A stretch of 64,000 bases of DNA, from contig NZ_PYON01000005.1 of the NCBI RefSeq assembly GCF_003026355.1, positions 186,001-250,000 on the forward strand. The letters run 5' to 3'. Positions 19,501 to 29,408 of this stretch are shown here, one piece after another; positions within the stretch are counted from its first letter, which is position 1, and each line of letters starts with the position of its first letter. The position numbers were made by a program, and so were the translations under genes. The notes beneath the pieces are model-generated. The model was given only the letters and a program-made list of their open reading frames with translations, did no database searches and was not told the origin of the DNA. The DNA comes from Photobacterium kishitanii. Its GTDB lineage: Bacteria; Pseudomonadota; Gammaproteobacteria; Enterobacterales; Vibrionaceae.

Positions 19501-19923
19501 TTAACAACCGCGACGTTTCCAGAATTGGTTTTCATCATGGCTGTAAACGTTAAAGGTTTTCTCCGCGATAATTGTATTGTTTATTTCTAGGGTCATTCTC
19601 CAATCACCAATTTTGTTGTCAATCGGTGCCCAGATAGTATCGCCGAGGTAGAAATCCCAATCGTTGTTGCGGATATACAATTCACCATCAAAAGGTGCCA
19701 TGATTTCGCCATCAGCGTCAGTGATATTAGGGTGATAAATACAGTAGCGGATTTTTTCGCCTCGTGCTTTTTTGATATTAACCGTAAAGCCAAACTCAAT
19801 ATCGATTTCTGCAGGTACATCTAAAGTGAATTGTTGGATTTTGGGTAATTTTTTTGCTTTAGAGTCCCACGTTGAATAAATCCCGTATGAGTCGATACGA
19901 ATAATTGCTTTTGATTTTGCCAT
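19501..19923 (-). CDS. DUF3859-like hypothetical protein
   Basis: 140 residues, beta-rich, no signal peptide or membrane helix. Segments IRIDSYGIYSTW, GFTVNIKKARGEKIRYCIYHP and GDWRMTLEINNTIIAEKTFNV fit the DUF3859 pattern as I remember it. Function unknown. The C-terminus is short and basic (WKRRGC). Confidence 0.6.
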   Translation of the reverse strand: MAKSKAIIRIDSYGIYSTWDSKAKKLPKIQQFTLDVPAEIDIEFGFTVNIKKARGEKIRYCIYHPNITDADGEIMAPFDGELYIRNNDWDFYLGDTIWAPIDNKIGDWRMTLEINNTIIAEKTFNVYSHDENQFWKRRGC

Positions 19924-20128
19924 TATAGAGCCGTTATTGCTGGTGGATGAGCCACTATTATAGCGACAAATACAAACTGACTACATATCATTAAGTATGT
20001 TACTTGCTTGAAATTATGATTATAAGGTTATGTTTTATTTGATGTTGTAGTTTGCTTTAAGCGTCAAAGTTTTTATTAACAATAGTGTTTATGATGGAAC
20101 ACCGTTATTAATATGTATACTAGTGCTT

Positions 20129-21049
20129 ATGAAATTGTCGTATCTAAATGCTTTTCGTGCTGTTGTTGAATGCCAAACCGTAACCGCTGCTGCAGAATTA
20201 TTGAATATCAGTCAACCTGCGGTTAGTCGTTTATTATCAAGTTTAGAAGATCAATTAAAATTTAAATTGTTTATTCGTCAGCGTAACCGGTTAGTGTTAA
20301 GTGATGAGGGCCAAGCATTTTATTTAGAAGTGGCAAAAGTGTTTGATGCCGTTAATGGTTTAGACAGCGCTGCTGAAGCGATTAGAACTCATCATGTAGG
20401 ATCATTAACGATTGCTGCAATGCCTGTACTTTCGCATGCATTTTTACCGCGAATATTAGCTAATTTCTTACAGCATAACTGCCAAACTAAAATTGGCTTA
20501 AAAACCTATCGTTCTGAAGATGTTGTACGCCAAATTCAAACGCAAACTACTGATATTGGTTTTGCGTTTACTACTAATGATATCGCTGGTGTAACCAGCC
20601 AAACAGTATCATGTCAATGTGTTGTATTAATTCCAGCATCATCGCCATTAGCACTTAAACGACAACTATCAGTGACTGATTTGGGAAGTGAGTGTGTGAT
20701 TCGGCATGAAAAAGACATGATTCAGCGCTGTCTTGATAATTTATTACGCCGGCATGAAGTTAAAATTAATAAACAAATTGAGGTATCACTGGCAAGTACT
20801 GCCGCAGCTTTAGTTGCTGAGGGGGTCGGCATTGCGATTACTGATCCTTTTACAGCGTATTTAGCCAATGAAACACGAGATGTTGTTATACGACCATTAG
20901 CGTTTAATTTACCGTTTGAATTTACGATTTTATATCCAGGATTAAGACCAATTCATCGACATGCTGAACGTTTTATTGAGCAGTTTATGTTAACTGCAGA
21001 TAGGATGGATATTTACTTAAAAGTCGGTCCGATGCATAGCCTATCATGA
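20129..21049 (+). CDS. LysR-family transcriptional regulator
   Basis: 306 residues from ATG at 20129; an in-frame GTG at 20123 is also possible. The N-terminal helix-turn-helix contains LNAFRAVVECQTVTAAAELL and NISQPAVSRLLSSLEDQL, followed by a periplasmic-binding-protein-like ligand domain (about 90-290). It lies upstream of and codirectional with an opine dehydrogenase and a YfcC carrier, and a long inverted repeat separates them, so it likely controls those two genes in response to an amino acid or opine. Confidence 0.88.
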   Translation: MKLSYLNAFRAVVECQTVTAAAELLNISQPAVSRLLSSLEDQLKFKLFIRQRNRLVLSDEGQAFYLEVAKVFDAVNGLDSAAEAIRTHHVGSLTIAAMPVLSHAFLPRILANFLQHNCQTKIGLKTYRSEDVVRQIQTQTTDIGFAFTTNDIAGVTSQTVSCQCVVLIPASSPLALKRQLSVTDLGSECVIRHEKDMIQRCLDNLLRRHEVKINKQIEVSLASTAAALVAEGVGIAITDPFTAYLANETRDVVIRPLAFNLPFEFTILYPGLRPIHRHAERFIEQFMLTADRMDIYLKVGPMHSLS

Positions 21050-21151
21050 CCCTAAATAGCAATAGGTCACATTATGCATATGATGGCGTGAATGATGTAT
21101 TTTTCACTATCTAACTGTATTTAAAGACTTTAATTTTAATTTACGGAGAAG

Positions 21152-21186
21152 CTATAACCTAAAGACATAGTATATTGAGGTTATAG
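21152..21186 (+). promoter_or_regulatory. 35-bp inverted repeat, candidate operator of the opine operon
   Basis: Perfect 9-bp arms CTATAACCT and AGGTTATAG around 17 bases, centred about 85 bp upstream of the opine dehydrogenase start. The position and symmetry suit a LysR-type binding region; it could also form a leader hairpin. Confidence 0.5.
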
Positions 21187-21254
21187 TATTATTTCTTATA
21201 CCTGATTTTTCTTAATGTGATTTTTATCTTATGTCATTACATTAAGGAATAACC

Positions 21255-22364
21255 ATGACAACGCGTGTTTCTATTATTGGTTCAGGTAACGCAGGGCTGA
21301 CAGCAGCATATCATCTGACATTGCACGGTGCTGATGTATGTTTATATGGCGCGACAGGATTTGATCAACCGTTAGCAGATATAGAAAACAAGGGAGGGAT
21401 CACAGCCTTAGCTACCTGTAACGATGTTGAGTTATCTTTTGCTGGTTTTCAAGCCATTGAGACTATCACTCGCGACCTGAAACAAGCGGTCGATTACGCC
21501 GATATATTGATTTTACCGGTTCCATCTTTTGCTCAAGAGCCGTTATTTCGTTCAATGTTGCCGCATTTAAAAAATGGGCAATTGATTATGTTGATGCCTG
21601 GTAATTATGGTTCATTAGTATTAAATAAAATTAAGCATGATGAGGGCTATCACGATTTAGATCTGACTTTTGTCGATGCGATCTCAATTCCATGGGCGAC
21701 ACGCATTGTGGGCCCAGCGGAATTAGCCATTTTGGGTATGAAAAATTATCTTCCTGTTGCAGCCTTGCCTGCTCATCGAACGGAAGTTGCTATTACACGT
21801 CTACAACCTTTGATGCCATTACCTTTAACGGCATTAGATAATGTTATTGCTGCTGGATTAGAAAATATTAATTTTGGTGGTCATCCATTACTTACCACAT
21901 TGAATATGGGCTTGTTAGAGAATTTTGACGGCCAATTTAATTATTATAAAGATTGTTGTTCCGTATCAACTGCACGTGCTGCTGCAGTCATGGAAAATGA
22001 ACGATTGGCGATTGGGCAAGCGCTTGGTCTGCATTTAATAACAGAACTTGATGCAATGAATGCCTTGTATGACATGGAGTGTAAAACCGTTTATGACGTT
22101 AATCGTACCTCAGAAACCCACGGCAAACTAAACAGTGCTCCTAATTCTGCAAGCAACCGTTATATCACCGAAGATGCTGCTTATTTATTGGTACCATGCT
22201 ACGAGTTTGCGCAATTAACAGGGGTTGATACGCCAATCATTACTGCATGCCTACATATTGATAATGCCTATAACGATACTGACTACTTTAAGTGTGGTCG
22301 AACATTGAAGCAAATGGGACTCGAAGGAATGGCTGTTACCGACATCATGGCATATGTCGCGTAA
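21255..22364 (+). CDS. NAD(P)-dependent opine/octopine dehydrogenase family protein
   Basis: 369 residues. An N-terminal Rossmann fold begins VSIIGSGNAGLTAAYHL (GxGxAG dinucleotide motif), followed by an all-helical domain that in octopine/nopaline dehydrogenases holds the catalytic His; GLENINFGGHPLLTTLNMG here carries that His-Pro pair. The family reversibly condenses an amino acid with a 2-oxo acid, or oxidises the resulting opine. AAGGAATAACC precedes the ATG. The YfcC carrier starts 65 bp later in the same operon. The physiological direction cannot be told from sequence. Confidence 0.85.
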   Translation: MTTRVSIIGSGNAGLTAAYHLTLHGADVCLYGATGFDQPLADIENKGGITALATCNDVELSFAGFQAIETITRDLKQAVDYADILILPVPSFAQEPLFRSMLPHLKNGQLIMLMPGNYGSLVLNKIKHDEGYHDLDLTFVDAISIPWATRIVGPAELAILGMKNYLPVAALPAHRTEVAITRLQPLMPLPLTALDNVIAAGLENINFGGHPLLTTLNMGLLENFDGQFNYYKDCCSVSTARAAAVMENERLAIGQALGLHLITELDAMNALYDMECKTVYDVNRTSETHGKLNSAPNSASNRYITEDAAYLLVPCYEFAQLTGVDTPIITACLHIDNAYNDTDYFKCGRTLKQMGLEGMAVTDIMAYVA

Positions 22365-22429
22365 TACAAAAAAAGCATAAGTCTCTAAAGGGGCAGATAG
22401 ATGGAGCCCCTATTTTCAAGGATCTCTTT

Positions 22430-23836
22430 ATGAAAACGCTTAAATTTCCTTCAGCTTATACGATATTAATGTTGCTTACTGTTTTAATGGCAGCCTTAAC
22501 ATGGTTGATCCCTGCGGGTCAGTATCAAATGGTCAATAATGAGACCTTAGGAAAAATGGTACCGTTAGTGGGGTCTTATCAGACAGTTGCCGCTAATCCT
22601 CAAGGATTCCTCGATGTATTAATGGCGCCAATTCAAGGCTTTTATGATCCAGCTAATTATATGGCACGCGCCGTTGATGTTGCTTTATTTGTACTTGTTA
22701 TTGGCGGCTATTTGGCTGTAGTTACTCGCACAGGTGCTATCGATGCTGGTATTGCTAAAACAATGGTACGTCTAAAAGGTAAAGAGCGGTGGATGATCCC
22801 TATTTTAATGGGCTTATTTGCTTTGGGAGGTACAGTATATGGTATGGCTGAAGAGACTATCCCATTTTATGCATTACTTATTCCGGTGATGATTGCTGCT
22901 GGTTATGATTCAGTTGTTGGTGTCGCCATTATTATGGTTGGTGCTGGAATTGGTTGTTTAGGTTCGACGATTAATCCTTTTGCGACCGTTATTGCATCTA
23001 ATGCTGCGGAAATAAACTTTGTCGATGGTATTGGGTTACGATTAGCTATCCTAATTATTGGTTGGTTGGCGTGTGTTATTTATGTCATGCGTTATGCTGA
23101 TAAAGTTAAACGTGATCCATCATTGTCTTTAGTCGCCGAACAGCGAGAAGCAAATAAAGCATACTTCTTACATGGTAGTGATGAAACTGCACCTGAATTA
23201 ACGCTTACTCGTAAAATTGTGTTAGCTATTTTTGGTTTTACGTTTGCAATTATGATGTGGGGAGTTGCAGCTGAAGGTTGGTGGATGGCTGAGCTTTCTG
23301 CATTATTTATTGGCTCTAGTATTGTTGCGGGACTCGTTGGTAAATTATCTGAAGTTGAAATTACTGACAGTTTTATTAATGGTGCGCGTGATTTACTTGG
23401 GGTTGCGTTAATTATTGCGATTGCACGTGGACTGGTGGTGGTGATGGATGATGGCAATATTACCCATACCATTTTAAATTTCGCTGAAGGCTTATTAGTG
23501 GGTTTGCCGCAAGTGTTATTTATTAACGCCATTTATTGGATAGAAGCGGTATTGTGTTTAGTTGTACCATCATCTTCGGGGTTAGCAGTGTTATCAATGC
23601 CTATTCTTGCGCCATTAGCTGATTTTGCTGGCGTGAGTCGTGAGTTGGTTGTTACTGCGTTTCAATCGGCATCAGGGCTACCTAACTTAGTGACGCCAAC
23701 ATCGGGAGTGGTAATGGGAGGCTTGGCAATTGGTAGGATTGGTTATTCGACATGGCTACGCTTTATTGGTCCATTACTAGGTTTTTTAACCGCGATGGTA
23801 ATGGTATTACTTAGTCTAGGGGTAATGTTGGGTTAA
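22430..23836 (+). CDS. YfcC-family (DcuC/ArcD-like) membrane carrier
   Basis: 468 residues from ATG at 22430, preceded by AAGGA; the longer open frame overlapping the upstream gene has no ribosome site. About 12 membrane helices. The N-terminus AYTILMLLTVLMAALTWLIPAGQY and later GMAEETIPFYALLIPV, ITDSFINGARDLLGVALI and VVPSSSGLAVLSMPILAPLAD are typical of the YfcC/C4-dicarboxylate and arginine/ornithine exchanger superfamily. Coupling with an opine dehydrogenase suggests uptake or exchange of an opine, arginine or ornithine; the substrate is inferred. Confidence 0.85.
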   Translation: MKTLKFPSAYTILMLLTVLMAALTWLIPAGQYQMVNNETLGKMVPLVGSYQTVAANPQGFLDVLMAPIQGFYDPANYMARAVDVALFVLVIGGYLAVVTRTGAIDAGIAKTMVRLKGKERWMIPILMGLFALGGTVYGMAEETIPFYALLIPVMIAAGYDSVVGVAIIMVGAGIGCLGSTINPFATVIASNAAEINFVDGIGLRLAILIIGWLACVIYVMRYADKVKRDPSLSLVAEQREANKAYFLHGSDETAPELTLTRKIVLAIFGFTFAIMMWGVAAEGWWMAELSALFIGSSIVAGLVGKLSEVEITDSFINGARDLLGVALIIAIARGLVVVMDDGNITHTILNFAEGLLVGLPQVLFINAIYWIEAVLCLVVPSSSGLAVLSMPILAPLADFAGVSRELVVTAFQSASGLPNLVTPTSGVVMGGLAIGRIGYSTWLRFIGPLLGFLTAMVMVLLSLGVMLG

Positions 23837-23855
23837 TTTTATTTCTGAAAATCAG

Positions 23856-23886
23856 ATAACAAGGGCGCTGATATCGCCCTTGTTAT
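23856..23886. terminator. Bidirectional terminator between yfcC-like gene and nucleosidase
   Basis: 12-bp perfect stem ATAACAAGGGCG/CGCCCTTGTTAT with a 7-base loop between two convergent genes. Confidence 0.92.
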
Positions 23887-23896
23887 TTTGTCAGTA

Positions 23897-24721
23897 TTAG
23901 TTACGTATCATGATGAGTTTTTTGGTGTAATCAAGTACAAACTGCTGACAGTCAACCGCAGTTTGTGGATCAAAATCTTGTAGGTGCAGATCGGTATTAG
24001 ACAAAATACGGATGCCAATAAAAGGTACTTTATAAGCTTGAGCAACTAATGCTGCTGATGAGGTTTCCATTTCTTCTACTGCCGTATTAAAGTTGGTATG
24101 CAACCAATTAATACGATCAACTTCGCGGTTCCATTCATCAGCAGTGCCAATAATACCGGTTACTACCTTGCCTTTTTTATAACTACTCGCTATTGATTGC
24201 GCGATATCAACTAAACCTTGGTCAGCATAGAAAGCATTATGATCAACTAATTTACCTTGATCACGTAAGCGCATGGTGACGCTAAAATTCTGCCATTGAG
24301 TGGGATCGATGCCTTTTCCTTTTGGGGTAAATTCTGATTTATATGCCCCCATATTAAAACTGGTTTTACCAATAACGATATCACCACGTTGTAACTGCGG
24401 ATCATGCCCACCAGATGTACCCTGATTAATAATTAAGGTTGGCTTAAAACGTTCTATTGCTAGCGTTGTTGCTGCTGCAGCATTAGCAATACCTACTTCT
24501 GTACGAGAGACCACCACCGGATAATTATTAATTGTTCCTTGCCAAAATGTCCATGCACCGACTGTTGTTTGTGATTTATTTTCAAGTGCATTTATTAGGG
24601 TCGTAGTTTCTATATCCATTGCGCCTTGAATCAAGATTGGAGCTGAAGGTGGCGTGGCTGCAACAGTTATTGGTGACAAAATAAGGCAGCAAAGTATGAT
24701 ACCGCGTTTTAGTAATGACAT
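23897..24721 (-). CDS. Exported nucleoside phosphorylase/MTA-SAH nucleosidase family protein
   Basis: 274 residues from ATG at 24721, chosen because TTAGGAAAATCA precedes it and because this start exposes a signal peptide ([21 protein letters not shown]). Phosphorylase-superfamily landmarks: [39 protein letters not shown], and [27 protein letters not shown], where the Glu-Met-Glu triad binds ribose and the Asn/Asp near SNTD acts on the base. The predicted role is hydrolysis of a nucleoside or thio-nucleoside in the periplasm. Export is unusual for the MtnN group. Divergent from the tagA-like gene. Confidence 0.82.
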   Translation of the reverse strand: MSLLKRGIILCCLILSPITVAATPPSAPILIQGAMDIETTTLINALENKSQTTVGAWTFWQGTINNYPVVVSRTEVGIANAAAATTLAIERFKPTLIINQGTSGGHDPQLQRGDIVIGKTSFNMGAYKSEFTPKGKGIDPTQWQNFSVTMRLRDQGKLVDHNAFYADQGLVDIAQSIASSYKKGKVVTGIIGTADEWNREVDRINWLHTNFNTAVEEMETSSAALVAQAYKVPFIGIRILSNTDLHLQDFDPQTAVDCQQFVLDYTKKLIMIRN

Positions 24722-24916
24722 TGATTTTCCTAATAGGTTAAAGCTAAAAACAGCGTGCAATGTAGTGAAAGCAAACGATTGCGTCAACTGTTTTTTTGAC
24801 CTCCTTATCAATAGTTATTCTTATACATACCATAAATATAACTTGTTAACTTGGAGGGGGTAATATATTTTATTGAGAGCGAAAAAACGCTTCTTTTGGG
24901 TGGTAGGAGTCATACA

Positions 24917-27900
24917 ATGAAAGTTAAATTATTATCTGTACTTATCGGTGGAAGCTTGTTCAGTTCTGGCGTTTTTGCAACTGAAAGCTCATTGACAGAA
25001 ATTGCGACAAAGACATTTGAAACGCTCAACAATATGCAATCACTTGCTGCTCAGCCAAGTAATGTTATTGAACGTGATGGTAAAAGATATCTACAATATC
25101 AAGGTAAAGAATATTGGTTGAATCATGAAAATTCGCCAAAATTCCCATTAAATGATGCAAATGGTGTTTATAGTGCGGCATTTCCATTTGTTGGTCCTGA
25201 ATGGGAGTATGTTGCTTATAATGGTGGTTTTTACTTACTTCATCGTCAATTTGGGGTCATGAACTCTGATGACAGTGGTTGCTTTGTTGAATATTTACCA
25301 GCAGCGCGAGGTTCTCAACATGATGATGGTAGTTATATTTGGGAAAGCGAGTTAGTACAACGAACGGTTACCTCTGATTGTGGTGATTTGGCGATGCCTA
25401 TCATTTCTGGATTTAAGGCTGCCTCTATTTCTGATACCGGTGTTGAATTGGTGTGGGATGATATTGTACAAGGTAATAATTACAAGATTGAATTAACTGC
25501 ACATACACCTGGTGAGTCTTCTATTACTTATAACTATACAGCCGATAGTTCAGGTTTTTATATTGCAGCTCTTGAGCCAAGTACCCAATATGAAGTGAAG
25601 TTAGTTGAATGTAATCAACTTGGATGTGATGAGAAAACTTTTTCTTTCAATACCCTATCATCACGTTTAAGTTACAACGATAGTCGTAAAGCAGTTAACC
25701 ATTTAGTGGGTAACCTGAGCGCGAATATTGCACTAGCACAGACACATACTAGCGTTGCACCTTATGGTAATGATGAGCTTAAACATCCTAATTTGGTGAT
25801 GAACCGAGAAAGTTTATTACTTGTTACGCCTAAAACTAGAAATGTTAATCAGCTATGGGTTGATGTTGAAGTTGATGGTGTGAGTATGGGGCGTTTTTTA
25901 ATGCATCCACCAAGTGCATTACCTGATACTGATCAGCGCGATAATGGCAAAAGTAAAGTAATGTTCTCTCATTACGCATGGAGTTTACCGTTAAGCTGGG
26001 AATGGATGAAGCCAGGGTTGACGCTACGATTTAGTGACAACCGTGGTCGTGAAGGTGAATTAACTCAAGACTTATTGGTCTTTGGTGGTGCGCCTGAGTT
26101 GGTTATTCAAAATATTGATATTGGTATGTTAGTTGAGCCTCGTAATCAATATGACATGATCAATAATATGGAACAGCTAGCCACTGATTATTTTCAGAAA
26201 ATTCCAGTATCTAAAATGGTAGTAGCTGACTATACCCCGTTACACCTTCGCAAAGTAACGCTGCCTAATGGTAAGGTTTACACCAAAGCCAGTGAATACG
26301 AAACACCGGGAGTTTATGCGGGTGATATGCGTGAATTTATTGGTAAGCGATTAATTTCTCTTGGTATTAATAATGCCAACTTTGGTGTAGTTGATACTGC
26401 GGGTGGTGATGCTAGTTGGCCTCGTCCATTTAGCCATATTACCGCCCATAATAATCGTGGTCGTTATTTAGCTAAAGATAAAGAGACTGGTGTTATTACG
26501 TCTACTGTTGTTAACCATGGTTTAAGCGGTGGTGGCGGTATTGTTACGTTAAGTTCAACCCGTGGTAATGAATGGTCGCATGAACTTGGACATAACTTTG
26601 GCCGAGGGCATCATCCTAAAAATGCATCTATTCATGATATGGAGTCAGGTTGGGGTTGGGATGCTCGCTACCAACGCTTTATTGGTAATATCCATTGGTC
26701 TGATACTGCAATTACCATGACCAACGATAACAGTGGTGAAAGTGTGCCACCATTTGCGAATGAATTCCGTTTTATGCGTGAAGCCATGGGCGGCGGTGAA
26801 AATGCGTTAACAGGTTTAATCAGTCATTATACCTTAGAGCATCCAATGGCAACGCGAGTGACTCAAGATTGGTTTAATCGTTCCAATAATCTTGATGCAA
26901 ATAGCTCAACAGGTTTTGTTCAATGGGATCAAGCAAGCCAACGTTATATTGAATCAGAAACGGGTTTTGCTGCACCAACACAGCAAGGTGTTCCGGTGAT
27001 CACTGTACTTGGAATTTATGATCCAGCAGAAGCAAATCCTAGCCAGATTTATCCATTAACGTATTCAAATTACGGTAACTTATTTGATCTACCTGCTCCA
27101 AGTACGGTTGCTCCTCAACGTGAAGGCTGGGTATCAGTGGCAGACATGAGTGATACCGAGCGTAATGATACTGAATGGCAAACCATTAAAATAGATAATC
27201 AGTGGTTGCCTTTATGTCAGTTTAATTACACTAATACCGATGGTGTGACGGCAAACTTTGTTGGTTTCGAGAACACTGAAACGGCTACATGTCAGGTATC
27301 ATCTGATATGTACTGGTCGGTTAATAATCAACGTGAAGTCCCTGTTTCTAGCGTTAATGGTTATCAACTGCTGGCCTCTAAAGGTGAGAAAGTAGGTAAT
27401 GTTACCTATACCCCAACGATTGAGTTGGGTGAAAAAACATTATGTACCTTAGATAAAGCTGGTACATCACATGATGGTGCCGGATTTATTGAGAATAATC
27501 GCTGTATGCAAATAGCTGATGTTAAGCATACCAATGGTGCAAATTGGGCTTACGCAAGTCATCAAGGTGGAATTAAGCAATATAGTTTCGCTTCACAAAA
27601 GCAGTGTAAATTAGTTGTTGAAGCTGAAAATGGTGAGATCAGTAATATTGCATTAAGTGGTTCTCGCCATAATAGTAATGAAAGTAATAAGTTACATGTA
27701 AACTTACCGGCGGATAACCATCCAGCTCGTATCACTATTGAATGTGCATCCACCACTGGTAGTGAATCGGTATTAGATACAGTAATGACGCCACGTAACC
27801 CAGCGGTTGCTGATCTAAAGGGGCCAGTGATCATTGGTCAAGAGTATGGTTATAAAGTGCTTGAATCAGCAATACCTGCGGGTTGGTTTGCACATACGGA

Positions 27901-28354
27901 CGGTTTTGATCCAGCGACATTATCGACGCGCGATCGTAGCTCATTAGCAACGTTAAGTGTCGGTAGTGAAAGACCAAATGTTTGTCGTTTCCAATTAGTG
28001 ATTAATGGTGTTGAGCAAACTGTACATGGATACGTTGAGGATTTTGGTAACGGAGATTTTCAATGTACAGGCGGTTCGGAAATAACAGTGACAGATAGTC
28101 AAGGTGAACAACCATTGTTATCGGCTGTTAACCAATTTGAATGGATGTCTCTTAATAATCCTCAACAAGTGGGCCAACGAGTTAAAGCGGTTGCAGATAG
28201 TGATGCCAACTTATGTAGCGTAACACGTGGTGGCTTTTACGGTGCAGGGTTTATTAATGCTGGCGGTCAATGTACTCAAGTTGCTGGTATAAAATGGTCT
28301 AATGGTAATCATTGGACATTCTCTAGTGGTCACGGGCAATACAGTTACCGTTAA
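24917..28354 (+). CDS. tagA: Secreted TagA/StcE-like M66 zinc metalloprotease
   Basis: 1145 residues from ATG at 24917 with AGGAG upstream. Signal peptide MKVKLLSVLIGGSLFSSGVFA. A fibronectin type III-like domain lies near 165-245 (WDDIVQGNNYKIELTA). The catalytic domain holds the zinc motif NEWSHELGHNFGRGHH, with the HExxHxxGxxH signature and Glu base of M66 peptidases. Known members (Vibrio TagA, E. coli StcE) are secreted and cut mucin-type glycoproteins. The C-terminal third has two related Cys-rich modules (about 855-905 and 1095-1145) with GAGFI, CMQ/CTQ and TNGANW/SNGNHW. No type II secretion genes adjoin it. Likely a host-mucus colonisation factor. Confidence 0.9.
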   Translation: MKVKLLSVLIGGSLFSSGVFATESSLTEIATKTFETLNNMQSLAAQPSNVIERDGKRYLQYQGKEYWLNHENSPKFPLNDANGVYSAAFPFVGPEWEYVAYNGGFYLLHRQFGVMNSDDSGCFVEYLPAARGSQHDDGSYIWESELVQRTVTSDCGDLAMPIISGFKAASISDTGVELVWDDIVQGNNYKIELTAHTPGESSITYNYTADSSGFYIAALEPSTQYEVKLVECNQLGCDEKTFSFNTLSSRLSYNDSRKAVNHLVGNLSANIALAQTHTSVAPYGNDELKHPNLVMNRESLLLVTPKTRNVNQLWVDVEVDGVSMGRFLMHPPSALPDTDQRDNGKSKVMFSHYAWSLPLSWEWMKPGLTLRFSDNRGREGELTQDLLVFGGAPELVIQNIDIGMLVEPRNQYDMINNMEQLATDYFQKIPVSKMVVADYTPLHLRKVTLPNGKVYTKASEYETPGVYAGDMREFIGKRLISLGINNANFGVVDTAGGDASWPRPFSHITAHNNRGRYLAKDKETGVITSTVVNHGLSGGGGIVTLSSTRGNEWSHELGHNFGRGHHPKNASIHDMESGWGWDARYQRFIGNIHWSDTAITMTNDNSGESVPPFANEFRFMREAMGGGENALTGLISHYTLEHPMATRVTQDWFNRSNNLDANSSTGFVQWDQASQRYIESETGFAAPTQQGVPVITVLGIYDPAEANPSQIYPLTYSNYGNLFDLPAPSTVAPQREGWVSVADMSDTERNDTEWQTIKIDNQWLPLCQFNYTNTDGVTANFVGFENTETATCQVSSDMYWSVNNQREVPVSSVNGYQLLASKGEKVGNVTYTPTIELGEKTLCTLDKAGTSHDGAGFIENNRCMQIADVKHTNGANWAYASHQGGIKQYSFASQKQCKLVVEAENGEISNIALSGSRHNSNESNKLHVNLPADNHPARITIECASTTGSESVLDTVMTPRNPAVADLKGPVIIGQEYGYKVLESAIPAGWFAHTDGFDPATLSTRDRSSLATLSVGSERPNVCRFQLVINGVEQTVHGYVEDFGNGDFQCTGGSEITVTDSQGEQPLLSAVNQFEWMSLNNPQQVGQRVKAVADSDANLCSVTRGGFYGAGFINAGGQCTQVAGIKWSNGNHWTFSSGHGQYSYR

Positions 28355-28377
28355 TTAAAGGTAAGAATAAATTAAGT

Positions 28378-28410
28378 AAATCCCTCAGCTAATAAGGTGA
28401 GGGATTTTTT
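28378..28410 (+). terminator. Intrinsic terminator of the tagA-like gene
   Basis: 10-bp stem AAATCCCTCA/TGAGGGATTT with a 10-base loop and a T-run continuing to 28410. Confidence 0.92.
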
Positions 28411-28427
28411 ATATTTTAATCGTCTTT

Positions 28428-29345
28428 TTAAAACAGTAATTGATACAGAAAACCAGCACTGATAGCCATACCAATAATAACCACTAAAAATGCGATAATC
28501 ATTTGATTTTTGAAGATAGATTTTAACAATATCACTTCAGTTAAACTTGCACCCGCACTACCAATGATCAATGTCATCACCGCACCTAGGCTCATTCCTT
28601 TGGCTGCTAATGCGGCACTTAATGGAATAACGGCTTCAGCACGAATATAAAGTGGAATACCAATAATCGCAGCAACAGGGATTGCAAATGGGTTATTTTC
28701 GCTGGCGATTTTAGCCACAAATTCAGTCGGCATAAAACCGTAAATCATCGATCCTAAAGCGATTCCGCCGATTAAATATGGTAATACTTTTTTAAAATCT
28801 GTCCATGTGGTTTGCCAAATTTGAAGCCATTTATTGGTTGGTTTTGGGGTTGAGTTACAGCTAGAACCACAGCACGATGGTTTAGGCTCACTATAAGCTT
28901 CAGCTTTAATATATTTTTCAAAGCCTAATTTCTCTAATAGGTAACCCGCAATAATTGAAACCCCCATCGCGATCACAAAATAAAACACCGTCACTTTGAT
29001 GCCAAAGGTAACTGCAAATAAACCAATAATAATGGGGTTAAGCAGTGGGCTCGCAAACAAAAATACCATCATGGTGCCAAATCCCGCTTTAGCACGTAAC
29101 AACCCTTTTAAAAATGGAATGGTTGAACATGAACAAAAAGGGGTTATTGCACCGAGTAACCCTGCAATAAAGTAGCCTTTACCGTTTTTGCCACTAAGAA
29201 TTGCCTGAATTTTTTCGGGTGGAATATAAACCTGTAGTACACCGACTAAATAACTAATCGCAAGAAAAAGTAAGGTAAGTTCTAGCGCAAGAAAACCAAA
29301 CATATGAAGGGTATTCATTATCATTTCTGAAGTAATAGTGATCAT
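28428..29345 (-). CDS. DUF318/YraQ-type membrane permease, ArsR-controlled
   Basis: 305 residues, about eight membrane helices. The PFCSCSTIPFLKGLLRAKAGFG motif belongs to the YraQ/DUF318 permeases, some of which (ArsP) export organoarsenicals. A cytoplasmic loop near 155-170 carries a Cys cluster (CCGSSC) that could bind a thiophilic metal. Two copies of a 22-bp operator that also precedes the ArsR gene at 36836 lie upstream of this gene, so both are probably one regulon. The transported substrate is unknown. Confidence 0.83.
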   Translation of the reverse strand: MITITSEMIMNTLHMFGFLALELTLLFLAISYLVGVLQVYIPPEKIQAILSGKNGKGYFIAGLLGAITPFCSCSTIPFLKGLLRAKAGFGTMMVFLFASPLLNPIIIGLFAVTFGIKVTVFYFVIAMGVSIIAGYLLEKLGFEKYIKAEAYSEPKPSCCGSSCNSTPKPTNKWLQIWQTTWTDFKKVLPYLIGGIALGSMIYGFMPTEFVAKIASENNPFAIPVAAIIGIPLYIRAEAVIPLSAALAAKGMSLGAVMTLIIGSAGASLTEVILLKSIFKNQMIIAFLVVIIGMAISAGFLYQLLF

Positions 29346-29359
29346 GATATTTATCTCTG

Positions 29360-29381
29360 TATTTCTAGTATTATCGAAATA
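29360..29381 (-). promoter_or_regulatory. Putative ArsR operator, copy 1, at the permease
   Basis: TATTTC-N10-GAAATA inverted repeat, 14 bp upstream of the permease ATG. It is nearly identical to the site before the arsR-family gene at 37159-37180 (both contain GTATT followed by TCGAAATATAA). Confidence 0.75.
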
Positions 29382-29408
29382 TAAAGGGTTAGAAATTGTT
29401 TGTCAAAA

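Noticed and set aside
22292..22429. Longer N-terminus of the YfcC carrier overlapping the opine dehydrogenase
   Set aside because: The ATG at 22430 has AAGGA and opens directly into the first membrane helix; the extension is out-of-frame shadow of the upstream gene.
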